Source: Gemmatimonadaceae bacterium (lineage in GTDB: Bacteria; Latescibacterota; UBA2968; UBA8231). Taken from it: DNA of 31,338 nucleotides. Both the position numbers and the translations under genes were made by a program. Where the stretch lies: NCBI GenBank assembly GCA_002726335.1, contig PBSR01000208.1, forward strand, positions 1 to 31,338, given 5' to 3'. Each line of letters opens with the position of its first letter. Position 1 is the stretch's first letter. Below, in pieces: positions 9,295 through 16,214 of the stretch. The notes beneath the pieces were generated by a model that worked only from the letters and a program-made list of their open reading frames with translations, ran no database searches and was not told where the DNA came from.

Positions 9295-9963
9295 ATGATG
9301 GACGTGACGTTTGCGGTCACCGCTGAGCAGCGGCAGAACCTCGGCGATTCGGTGCTCTGGATCGGGGGTTCTCCCTGCGCCGGCAAGAGCACGATCGCCG
9401 AGCGCCTGTCGGCCGCCGGAGGGCCGGCGCGATTCAGCGTCGATGAGGACTTCGCCGTTCAGTCCAGAGGGTTCTCCCCTGAGCGTCAGCCCGCCCTGTG
9501 CGCCTGGCTGCAGGCATCCTCTGACGAGCGTTGGCTGCAGCCGGTGCCCCAGCTGCTCGATGAGGTCATCGCCTGCTACAGTGAGCACTGCGCGTTCATC
9601 GTCGACGCACTCGTCGCTCAGACCCGCTCCGGCTCCGCGACGATTCTGACCGAGGGCAGCTGTCTGCTGCCGGACTGCCTGGCACCGATGGCAGCGACGG
9701 CAGCCATGGTGTGGGTCGTACCAACGCCCGACTTCCAGCGCCGGCACTACGGGCAGCGCGACTGGGCTCGTGACTCGTTGACCGACTGCCGCGAACCCGA
9801 GCGCGCCTTCCGCAACTGGATGGACCGCGATGTCGCCTTCGCTGCCTGGGTCGGTGAGCGCTGCAAGTCTCTTTGCCTGCCCTGTATCGTCGTCGACGGG
9901 CAACAGGACGTAGAAGCCATCGCCGCCCGTGTCGGCCGCCAGCTCAGGCTTCGACCGCAATGA
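9295..9963 (+). CDS. P-loop kinase-like protein (AAA_33-type) of unknown substrate
   Basis: A 222-residue protein with a Walker A motif GGSPCAGKST (24-33), preceded by a hydrophobic strand (SVLWI), the layout of small-molecule kinases and shikimate-/nucleoside-kinase-like P-loop proteins. After it come an acidic strand (RFSVDEDFA), a helical region, TILTEGSCLLPDCLA (strand 3 region) and the Arg-rich QRRHYGQRDWARD that could form the LID. A C-terminal strand (LPCIVVDG) is typical of the fold. Start is one of two adjacent ATGs (9295, 9298). The gene ends by overlapping the convergent cyclase gene by 20 bases. The substrate cannot be predicted. Confidence 0.7.
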   Translation: MMDVTFAVTAEQRQNLGDSVLWIGGSPCAGKSTIAERLSAAGGPARFSVDEDFAVQSRGFSPERQPALCAWLQASSDERWLQPVPQLLDEVIACYSEHCAFIVDALVAQTRSGSATILTEGSCLLPDCLAPMAATAAMVWVVPTPDFQRRHYGQRDWARDSLTDCREPERAFRNWMDRDVAFAAWVGERCKSLCLPCIVVDGQQDVEAIAARVGRQLRLRPQ

Positions 9964-10585
9964 CTCGCAGCGGAAAGGCATCGACCCCCTTCGCCGGAAT
10001 CGGCAGGGCGTAGACGGTGACCCGTGACTGCCGCAGCTGGTCGAGATGGGCCAGGTGTTCGATCAACGGAATGCCCTGCCGGAACAACACCAGGTGGTTG
10101 ATGTTGCGGTGCTCGGGGTCGGCCAGCTCCACGCCTCCCGAGCTGACGCCCATCATCTTCATGCCGGCGTCGACCAGCCACTGCAGTCCGGGCGTCGAGA
10201 AGTTGCCCGTCGGCCCCATGTTGCAGAACACGATATCTCCATTGTGTATCCCACCGGAGGCGGCGCCGGCCGTCTGTACCTGCTCGAGGGTTACGCCACC
10301 CTCAGCTTCGGCGCCACGCAGATCGAGGATTGCCGCCTCCCCGATCAACCGGTCCAGCGACAGCGTCGCCAGGTCGTCGCCCTCCTGGAGGCAGTGATAG
10401 GGTGTTTCCAGGTGAGTGCCCACATGGACCATGACGTCCACGTGCGACATGATGTACCACTCTCCCTCGGGCCGCACCTTGCCCTCGGGTTCGGCGATGG
10501 CCGGTCCTTGCGTGACGGCAAACCGGCGTGTCGCATCGGCCTGGGTCGGCTCGAGTATGTGGGTCAGATCAACGATTCGTGAGAT
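9944..10585 (-). CDS. Kynurenine-formamidase-like cyclase (PF04199 type), start codon non-canonical
   Basis: A metal-dependent hydrolase of the cyclase/kynurenine formamidase family, 213 residues from the position proposed. The opening RIVDLTHILEPTQ is the family N-terminus and the metal motif is H54-V-G-T-H58-L-E60-T-P-Y-H64, with Glu where Asp is usual. Other landmarks are DIVFCNMGP and GVSSGGVELAD. There is no ATG, GTG or TTG in frame near the domain start. The strong GGGAGG (complement of 10591-10596) stands 5 bases before an ATC codon at 10585; an ATG at 10590 is out of frame by one base. An ATG at 10708 would add 41 residues encoded by hairpin-rich, non-coding-like sequence. So this is either a rare AUC start or a one-base indel. 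Confidence 0.75.
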   Translation of the reverse strand: MSRIVDLTHILEPTQADATRRFAVTQGPAIAEPEGKVRPEGEWYIMSHVDVMVHVGTHLETPYHCLQEGDDLATLSLDRLIGEAAILDLRGAEAEGGVTLEQVQTAGAASGGIHNGDIVFCNMGPTGNFSTPGLQWLVDAGMKMMGVSSGGVELADPEHRNINHLVLFRQGIPLIEHLAHLDQLRQSRVTVYALPIPAKGVDAFPLRVIAVEA

Positions 10586-10590
10586 GGCAT

Positions 10591-10596
10591 CCTCCC
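10591..10596 (-). promoter_or_regulatory. Strong ribosome binding site of the cyclase gene
   Basis: GGGAGG on the minus strand, 5 bases upstream of an in-frame ATC and directly adjacent to an out-of-frame ATG. It argues that translation begins here rather than at the distant ATG at 10708. Confidence 0.6.
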
Positions 10597-10621
10597 TTGT
10601 GTGATGCTTCGGTTTTAGACC

Positions 10622-10726
10622 CGCTGAAGGAGCGCAACGCAGGCACCGGTCGAAAGGACCGGCAGCAGCCCAGATGGGCTTTGTCAACGGGCTGTTAGGC
10701 CCTCGCATGGAGGGCCGTCAGGCCCT
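10622..10726. promoter_or_regulatory. Multi-stem-loop intergenic region with alternative pairings
   Basis: About 180 bases separate the divergent cyclase and deacetylase genes, and most of this gap can fold. In plus-strand order: CGCT/AGCG (10622-10634), CCGGTC/GACCGG with a GAAAG loop (10646-10662), AGCCC/GGGCT (10667-10680) and GGCCCTC/GAGGGCC (10698-10716). Two alternatives compete: CAGCCC (10666-10671) can instead pair with GGGCTG (10689-10694), and AGGGCC (10711-10716) with GGCCCT (10721-10726). Such switchable pairing is typical of leader RNAs, but the element could belong to either gene's leader and I cannot match it to a known riboswitch class. Confidence 0.4.
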
Positions 10727-10767
10727 AAGGTAGATGGCAGCTGGATGACCGTGAAGGAGAGTTCCCT

Positions 10768-11559
10768 GTGAGTGAGATTCAACTGCTGGTACGAGCCGAC
10801 GACATCGGCATGGCTCATTCGGTGAACGAAGCCTGTCTCCACGTCTTCCGGAAGGGCATCTGTCAGTCCGTCGAGCTCATGGCGCCCTGCCCGTGGTTCC
10901 CGGAAGCCATCACCATGCTTGCCGAGTGTCCTGATCTCGACGTCGGCATCCACCTGACGCTGACGAGTGAATGGGACCGCATGAAGTGGGGACCGCTGAC
11001 GCGGGCCCCGAGCCTCGTCGACAGCAGTGGCTACTTCTGTCGGACCTTCCGCAGCCGTAGCGACGATGGCGACGCTTTCTGTGATCTCCACTGGCAGCTG
11101 GACGAGGTAGAGACTGAGTTGCGGGCCCAGATCGACAGAATTATCGACTGCGTGCCCCGCGCCTCGCATCTGACGGGACACATGGGCGTGGCCGCGGCCG
11201 ACGAACGTATCGGCGACCTGGTGGCAGACCTGGAACGGGAGTATGGACTGCAGACCGGTGTCGGCGCCTTCGAACGGTTTCGTGGGTACGGGGACAACAG
11301 CCACAGTCTGTCGGCGGAACAGAAGACCCGGGCATTGTGCCGGAGCCTGCGCGATGTAGCGCCGGGACGCTGGCTCTTCGTCGATCACCCCGCCTTTGAC
11401 ACCCCTGAGACGCGGGTGCTGGGGCACGCGGGATATGCTGAGGTCGCCGCCGACCACCAGGGCGTGACGCAATCCTGGACCGATCCGGAGGTGCGGGCCA
11501 TCATCGCCGAGCGCGGCATTCAGCTGGTCAGCTACGCTGACGTGAAGGCCGGGTCGTGA
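10768..11559 (+). CDS. ChbG/HpnK (YdjC-like) family deacetylase
   Basis: A 263-residue polysaccharide-deacetylase-like TIM-barrel protein. The metal motif RADDIG (D11, D12) opens the barrel, DVGIHLTLTSEW (H62) supplies the next ligand and SHLTGHMG the third, all in the order seen in ChbG and hopanoid HpnK. Family members remove N-acetyl groups from small saccharides or glycolipid head groups. The GTG start at 10768 is preceded by GAAGGAGA with 7 bases spacing. The stop overlaps the GTG of the following reductase gene (GTGA), so the pair is translationally coupled. The substrate is unknown; it lies downstream of the stem-loop-rich leader. Confidence 0.85.
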   Translation: MSEIQLLVRADDIGMAHSVNEACLHVFRKGICQSVELMAPCPWFPEAITMLAECPDLDVGIHLTLTSEWDRMKWGPLTRAPSLVDSSGYFCRTFRSRSDDGDAFCDLHWQLDEVETELRAQIDRIIDCVPRASHLTGHMGVAAADERIGDLVADLEREYGLQTGVGAFERFRGYGDNSHSLSAEQKTRALCRSLRDVAPGRWLFVDHPAFDTPETRVLGHAGYAEVAADHQGVTQSWTDPEVRAIIAERGIQLVSYADVKAGS

Positions 11560-12470
11560 GCGCGGCGCGGCCGACGGTCGGCTTCATCGGCCTGGGCACC
11601 ATGGGCCGACCCATGGCGTGTAATGTGCAGGCCGCCGGTTATCCCCTGGTCATCGTCGACTTCGACCCGCCCCTGCCACCGGAGCTGATCGATGGCGGCG
11701 CCCACGTCTGCACCACGAACAAGGCCGTCGCGTCGGCCGCAGAGATCATCGTGCTCATGGTCCCCGACACACCCGACGTGGAGACGGTGCTGTTCGCCGA
11801 TGACGGCGTCGCCGCCGGTCTGCAACATGGCAAGACCGTCATCGACATGAGCTCCATCTCACCCACGGCGACGGTGGACTTCGCCCGGCGCATCAACGAC
11901 CTCGGCTGCGACTATCTCGACGCCCCCGTGTCCGGCGGAGCCCCGCGGGCCGTCACCGGCGAGTTGACCATCATGGTAGGTGGACCACAGTCGACATTCG
12001 ATCGCCTGCTCCCCCTGTTGCAGACCATGGGTACCACCGTCACCCTCATCGGCACGCGCAACGGCGACGGGCAGGTGTGCAAAGTGGCCAACCAGATCAT
12101 CGTCGGCACCACGGTGCAGGCCGTGGCCGAGGCCCTGTTGTTCGCCTCGAAGGCGGGGGCCGATCCGCACAAGGTGAGGGAGGCGTTGATGGGAGGCGCC
12201 GCCGCGTCGCTGATCCTCGACAATCACGGACAGCGAATGCTGGCACGGGACTTCGACGCCAGTTTTCGCGCCGAACTGCAGCGCAAGGACCTGGGACTGG
12301 CCGTCGACGCCGCCCGCGACCTCGGCCTCGTGCTGCCGAATGCGACCACCGCCTGGCAGCTCTATCACAGCTGCGTCGCTCACGGAGACGGCGACGCCGA
12401 TCACATCGCCGTGCTGAAGGTGCTGGAGCGCCTTACCGGTCACACTCTGACAGGCGGAGAAGGCGACTGA
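11556..12470 (+). CDS. Beta-hydroxyacid dehydrogenase, tartronate semialdehyde reductase/3-hydroxyisobutyrate dehydrogenase type
   Basis: A 304-residue NAD(P)-dependent enzyme. The Rossmann motif GFIGLGTMG (9-17) is at the N-terminus, followed by IVLMVPDTPDV, the substrate-binding signature DAPVSGGAPRA with TIMVGG, and the catalytic Lys in CKVANQIIVG (K176) with the conserved Asn. The all-alpha C-terminal domain is complete (KDLGLAVDAARDLG). Members reduce tartronate semialdehyde to glycerate or oxidise 3-hydroxyisobutyrate; sequence alone does not separate these. The GTG start overlaps the preceding stop by 4 bases, linking it to the deacetylase. It converges with the amidohydrolase gene. 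Confidence 0.9.
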   Translation: MSAARPTVGFIGLGTMGRPMACNVQAAGYPLVIVDFDPPLPPELIDGGAHVCTTNKAVASAAEIIVLMVPDTPDVETVLFADDGVAAGLQHGKTVIDMSSISPTATVDFARRINDLGCDYLDAPVSGGAPRAVTGELTIMVGGPQSTFDRLLPLLQTMGTTVTLIGTRNGDGQVCKVANQIIVGTTVQAVAEALLFASKAGADPHKVREALMGGAAASLILDNHGQRMLARDFDASFRAELQRKDLGLAVDAARDLGLVLPNATTAWQLYHSCVAHGDGDADHIAVLKVLERLTGHTLTGGEGD

Positions 12471-12487
12471 CGTACGGGGGAGCGCAG

Positions 12488-13426
12488 CTAATCCAGACGA
12501 TACACCCGCGCCGCCGTGTCGTGGAACAGGGCGGCACGTTCCGCCTCGGACCAGTCCTGGGTCCACGCTACGAACCTGCCGTAGAGCGTCGCCACGTCGA
12601 TGCCCTGGATCCTGTCCACGGGATAGTTGCTGGCAAACATGCAGCGATCGGCACCGAACATGTCGATCACTTCGCGCACCAGCCGGCGGACGTGTTCCTC
12701 CTTGTCCTCATCCTCGTGATAACCCTGGGCGCAGAAGAACAGCATGGACAGCTTCACCGATACGTGCGGCAACGCGGCCAGGGCCTTCATACCCTGACGC
12801 CACATCTGTTCGTACTCCTCATCCTCACCATCGTGAAATGACCCGAGATGGTTGAGGATGACCGGCGTCTGCGCCAGGTCCGCAAACGTCGCCGCGGCGT
12901 CGATGAACTGATGGGGGTTGCACTGCAGATCGAAGGAGAGCCCGTGCTCGCCGAGCAGCGCGATCCCTTCCTTGAACACGGTGCTGCCCACGAAGTCTCC
13001 CCGCTCCACCTGGGGCCACGTCAGGTCTGCGTTCTCGGGATGGTGATTGAGGATCATGCGCACCCCGCGCAGGCGTCCGTCTGCCGCTTCGGCGTGTTCC
13101 AGCAAGATCTTCTCGGCCATCGCCGTATCCCGTGCCAGATGCACGTAGGCGACGATCCCCGCCGGGTGCTGCCTGGCACTCAGCTGGGCGCTGACGAAAC
13201 GTGTTTCCGTCAGCGTGTCGATGACGGCGCCCCCGGCCATCTGTCCCACCACCGTTTCCACATGTACGCTGGAGACCAGTTCGAGAGGTGCAGGCAACTG
13301 CTGCATGTCCCGCAGGTAGTCGGCTCCAACATATCGCGGCAGGTTCTCCTCCACCGCCGTACCCAGATTCGGATTCGGCCTCTCGTTGATGTCCCACAGG
13401 TGAAAATGGGGATCGCAGACCTTCAT
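12488..13426 (-). CDS. Amidohydrolase-2 family metal-dependent hydrolase
   Basis: A 312-residue TIM-barrel amidohydrolase (PF04909-like). The N-terminal metal motif is DPHFHLWD (H7, H9). Further features are GIVAYVHLA, LRGVRMILNHHPE, LSFDLQCNPHQF (catalytic-side His), VILNHLGSF and the C-terminal FASNYPVDRI, where some relatives have Asp in place of the Asn. Related enzymes hydrolyse lactones or amides or decarboxylate aromatic acids. ATG at 13426 overlaps the stop of the RidA-like gene upstream (ATGA), so the two are coupled. The function is likely catabolic; the substrate is not predictable. Confidence 0.87.
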   Translation of the reverse strand: MKVCDPHFHLWDINERPNPNLGTAVEENLPRYVGADYLRDMQQLPAPLELVSSVHVETVVGQMAGGAVIDTLTETRFVSAQLSARQHPAGIVAYVHLARDTAMAEKILLEHAEAADGRLRGVRMILNHHPENADLTWPQVERGDFVGSTVFKEGIALLGEHGLSFDLQCNPHQFIDAAATFADLAQTPVILNHLGSFHDGEDEEYEQMWRQGMKALAALPHVSVKLSMLFFCAQGYHEDEDKEEHVRRLVREVIDMFGADRCMFASNYPVDRIQGIDVATLYGRFVAWTQDWSEAERAALFHDTAARVYRLD

Positions 13427-14103
13427 GCCGCCTCCCCGTGTGCCTGCCGGTATTCGGCGCGGATCCGCTCGGCTTCTTTCGGCGGCAGCGGAAAGACCCA
13501 GCCCCGGTTGCGGATGACCGCTTTAGCCAGCTCGGGCGGGATGGCGACGATAAGCTCGGGCTCGATGGAGAAACGCCCGGTAAAACCCCCGATGGCGCTG
13601 CGGGCGTGCACACCCGAGTAGCTGCTGTCCTGCCCGTCCACGGCGAAGGCGCCGGCACCGCCGCCGAATACGGATTGCCAGCGTCTGGAGAAACCGTTCA
13701 TCACCGCCGGGGCCCCGTGGAAGGCGACATCTGTAGACACCACCATGCCCAGTCCCTTCACCGTGTAGAGCACATCGTTCAGGTCTCCCCCCTCACCACC
13801 GCAGGTCAGCGACCAGTGCAGTCGGCCGATCATGGAGTCGGCGACGAACTGTGCCGCATCCTGGCCTTCCTTGAGGCGGTCCGGATCGTCGTACATCTGA
13901 CCGGGACCGTAGCCATAGCCCGACAGGTAGACCAGACCCGATTCGTGGAAGATGACGGAACAGATACTGGCGTCCTTGAGATCCCGGGCCATCCAGCTGT
14001 CGAAAGTGCCCAGATCGAGGTCGAGTTGCCCGATCCGATCATAGACGTCGAAATCCCGGCGCAGGTGATCGGGGATGATGGAGTTGTCGTAGAATGAACC
14101 CAT
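13423..14103 (-). CDS. Long RidA/YjgF-like protein
   Basis: A 226-residue protein starting MGSFYDNSIIPDHLRR. The core resembles the RidA/YjgF fold: a strand SGLVYLSGYGYGPG (equivalent to the VFVSGQ strand), DLNDVLYTVKGLGMVVS (the helix-strand that normally reads ..DVVKTTVYL), and HARSAIGGFTG with the conserved Arg-Ser, then IEPELIVAIP. RidA deaminates reactive enamines/imines from amino-acid metabolism. This protein is much longer than the usual ~130 residues, with extra N- and C-terminal segments, so it is a divergent member. ATG 14103 has AAAGG 6 bases upstream, within an inverted repeat. It is coupled to the amidohydrolase gene. Confidence 0.65.
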   Translation of the reverse strand: MGSFYDNSIIPDHLRRDFDVYDRIGQLDLDLGTFDSWMARDLKDASICSVIFHESGLVYLSGYGYGPGQMYDDPDRLKEGQDAAQFVADSMIGRLHWSLTCGGEGGDLNDVLYTVKGLGMVVSTDVAFHGAPAVMNGFSRRWQSVFGGGAGAFAVDGQDSSYSGVHARSAIGGFTGRFSIEPELIVAIPPELAKAVIRNRGWVFPLPPKEAERIRAEYRQAHGEAA

Positions 14104-14105
14104 GT

Positions 14106-14139
14106 TTTGCCTTTCTCTTTTGCAGATAGACAAGGCAAA
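14106..14139. promoter_or_regulatory. Inverted repeat covering the RidA-like gene's ribosome binding site
   Basis: TTTGCCTT (14106-14113) and AAGGCAAA (14132-14139) form a perfect 8-base inverted repeat with an 18-base spacer, immediately upstream of the ATG at 14103. On the minus-strand mRNA the downstream arm contains the AAAGG ribosome binding site, so folding would hide it. It could equally be a regulator-binding operator for the divergent promoters. Confidence 0.4.
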
Positions 14140-14241
14140 GGTGACCGCGTCGGCAACGTCTTGAGTCCGACTTTGGCCGACAACGCCCCGGTGGTCGATA
14201 TTGGCTACCTCGATTCGCCGAACCAGGACGGAAAGGACGGG

Positions 14242-15060
14242 ATGACCGGCACAGTCACCGCCATACCCATGACAGACGAGCAGAGGTTCTTCTTCGACCT
14301 GCGAGGGTGGATCCTTCTCCCATCGGTCCTGTCGGCAGAACAGATCGACACGATGAAGGCTGAGGTATATGCCGGCGCCAGGCACAACTACGAGGGGGCC
14401 CTGCAGGAATTGCTCGACCACCCGGCCATCGTCGGCATCCTGTCAGAGATCCTGTCAGAGGAGCCTTTCGTCCGGCAGGACTGCTATGGCTTCCGCTGCG
14501 AAAGCTCGTTCACCACGATACGCCCACCAGGTTGGGACAAGAGCCAGCGCAGTGACAACGGTCTGCCCCATGTGGTACGCCCACCCCAGCAGGCCAACGC
14601 CATGCGTTACCAGGTGGCAGGTGGCAAGATCTACTCCGGATTGACCCGTGTCGTGTGGGAACTGGAAGAGGTGAAAGCAGGGCAGGGAGGGACCACATTC
14701 CTCAGTGGATCGCACAAGGCACACTTCAACTACGGCGGCCCCGATCCGTACCGGCCCAATATCAGTGACTCTCCCTGGGAGGACGACATCCGCGCTGCCA
14801 TGGACGAGTATAGCTGTCCTGCCGGTTCAGTGGTCATCTTCACAGAGTCCCTCATCCACGCAGCCAACGACTGGACCAATCCCGACAACCCCAGATGTGC
14901 CATCTTCAACTGCTACAACTCCATCTGGGCTCAGTGGCACAGGACCAGCCTGAGCCACGAGATCATAGCGACCATGCCACCCCTGCGGTGCTCCCTGTTT
15001 CGAGGTACATGGGCTCTTGGTGGAAACCACGAATACTCCGCAGAGAATCGGGCGCTGTGA
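14242..15060 (+). CDS. Phytanoyl-CoA dioxygenase (PhyH) family protein 3, with HxV in place of HxD
   Basis: A 272-residue PhyH relative (DLRGWILLPSVLSAEQI opening). At the first iron motif it reads PH110-V-V112, so the carboxylate ligand is missing; distal H206 (FTESLIHAAN) and R218 (PRCAIFNCY) are in place, as are GGTTFLSGSHKAHF and GSVVIF. The N-terminal part includes the direct repeat ILSE-ILSE. Start ATG 14242 with AAGGA just upstream; a TTG at 14107 in the same frame gives an unlikely extension. It is divergent from the RidA-like/amidohydrolase pair across 138 bases. The family call is good; oxygenase activity is uncertain without the acidic ligand. Confidence 0.83.
   Translation: MTGTVTAIPMTDEQRFFFDLRGWILLPSVLSAEQIDTMKAEVYAGARHNYEGALQELLDHPAIVGILSEILSEEPFVRQDCYGFRCESSFTTIRPPGWDKSQRSDNGLPHVVRPPQQANAMRYQVAGGKIYSGLTRVVWELEEVKAGQGGTTFLSGSHKAHFNYGGPDPYRPNISDSPWEDDIRAAMDEYSCPAGSVVIFTESLIHAANDWTNPDNPRCAIFNCYNSIWAQWHRTSLSHEIIATMPPLRCSLFRGTWALGGNHEYSAENRAL
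14437..14460 (+). repeat. Perfect 12-base tandem duplication inside PhyH 3
   Basis: ATCCTGTCAGAG occurs twice in tandem, in frame, coding for Ile-Leu-Ser-Glu twice (residues 66-73). The identical third positions suggest a recent duplication rather than selection on the protein alone. Confidence 0.7.
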
Positions 15061-15166
15061 GCGAAGTCATCGAAGGAGCCTCGTTGACTTTCCTCTAGGC
15101 CGGACTTCTCTTCAGTTCCTGAAACCATCCTCCCGAGAACACGTCACGCCAGGGATCGATCCGGCA

Positions 15167-15607
15167 GTGAAACTCGAACATGCGCTGTTGCTCTTCGTCC
15201 TCGTTGCCTGCGCCGATCACAGTGGTGAGAGCGGCGGCATCGTCGTGCGCGATGCCTGGATCCGGGAGCCGCCTCCCCGGAGTCCGGCGGCGGGATACCT
15301 GGTAATCGAGAATCATGGCACCAGCGACGCTGAGCTCATCGCCGTCGAGACGACGGCAGCAGAGCGTACCGAGATTCATGTGATGGAATACAAGGACGAC
15401 GGCATGACCATGCGTCGCACTGACGCCATTACGATCCCCGCACATGGCGAGATCGCCCTGCGATCAGGCCGGACACACCTGATGCTCATGAAACCACGTC
15501 GCGTTCTGCAGTCCGGGGACCGGATCGAACTGGTTTTGCACTTTGCCGGTGACGTCGAGAGTCGTGTATCGGTGCCTGTGCGTAAGGAGAGGTATGGCTC
15601 GGACTGA
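15167..15607 (+). CDS. PCu(A)C-type copper chaperone lipoprotein
   Basis: A 146-residue periplasmic copper chaperone that hands Cu(I) to the CuA centre of cytochrome oxidase, usually with Sco. The metal motif is exact: H71-x10-M82-x21-H104-x-M106. The N-terminus (LLLFVLVAC, Cys15) is a lipobox, so it is probably membrane-anchored. The chosen start is the GTG at 15167, which places the signal segment at the N-terminus; upstream in-frame residues look non-coding. It overlaps the Sco gene by 14 bases. About 106 bases separate it from PhyH 3, and I see no clear promoter there. Confidence 0.88.
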   Translation: MKLEHALLLFVLVACADHSGESGGIVVRDAWIREPPPRSPAAGYLVIENHGTSDAELIAVETTAAERTEIHVMEYKDDGMTMRRTDAITIPAHGEIALRSGRTHLMLMKPRRVLQSGDRIELVLHFAGDVESRVSVPVRKERYGSD

Positions 15608-16211
15608 CGCGCTGCTCCTGTGTGCTGTCCTTCTGCTGCTGTCCTGCGGTGGTGACCCCGGCGGCCAGCAGCAGCAGATGATGATGACCGATGCCGCCAC
15701 GCCACCCCTTGAGGACTACGGTGGCATCGGCGGCGATTTCACCCTCGAGGACCAGCGCGGGGAGGCCTTCGAGCTGCAGAGTCTGCGGGGACGGCCAGCC
15801 TTGCTGTTCTTTGGTTACACCTTCTGCCCCGACATCTGCCCTGTGACCCTGTCCAGGATCCATCGCGTCCATGAGATTCTCGGCGACGGCGGTCGCGACC
15901 TGGCAACCTTGTTCGTCACCGTCGATCCCGATCGCGACACCGCTGACAAGCTCGCCGAGTATCTCGGCTACTTCGATGTCGGCGCCATCGGCCTGCGCGG
16001 CAGCAAGGAGGAGATCGATCGTGTGACCAGCCAGTACGGTGGCTACTACCGGCTCAACAGAGAGGACGGGCAGGCCGACTACTTCGCCGATCACTCGACG
16101 TCGACGTACCTGATCGACCAGCAGGGCAAGGTGCGGTTTCTCTTCGGCCAGAGTGATGGACCGGAGAAGATGGCGGCGGTGACCCGGCAACTGCTACCCG
16201 AAACGGAGTAG
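15594..16211 (+). CDS. SCO1/SenC/PrrC family copper-delivery lipoprotein
   Basis: A 205-residue thioredoxin-fold protein that assembles the CuA site of cytochrome c oxidase and senses redox state. Copper ligands are in place: CPDIC (C78, C82) and the His in FADHSTSTYLID (H167). FVTVDPDRDT is the family strand. The N-terminus has a lipobox (LLLLSC, Cys18) and then a low-complexity linker of four Gln and three Met, coded by (CAG)4(ATG)3 at 15666-15686. ATG 15594 follows AAGGAGA with good spacing. It overlaps the PCu(A)C gene by 14 bases, which fits joint copper handling. Confidence 0.92.
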   Translation: MARTDALLLCAVLLLLSCGGDPGGQQQQMMMTDAATPPLEDYGGIGGDFTLEDQRGEAFELQSLRGRPALLFFGYTFCPDICPVTLSRIHRVHEILGDGGRDLATLFVTVDPDRDTADKLAEYLGYFDVGAIGLRGSKEEIDRVTSQYGGYYRLNREDGQADYFADHSTSTYLIDQQGKVRFLFGQSDGPEKMAAVTRQLLPETE

Positions 16212-16214
16212 ACC

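Noticed and set aside
10586..10708. N-terminal extension of the cyclase from ATG 10708
   Set aside because: The 41 added residues come from stem-loop sequence, are not family-like, and the strong ribosome binding site lies downstream of that ATG.
10622..10726. Assignment of the structured region to a known riboswitch (SAH or c-di-GMP type)
   Set aside because: Short matches such as GGAGCGC were seen, but the conserved core and helix order of these classes are not there.
15666..15686. (CAG)4(ATG)3 run in the Sco gene as a phase-variation tract
   Set aside because: Trinucleotide units cannot shift the frame; it codes for a Gln/Met linker after the lipobox.
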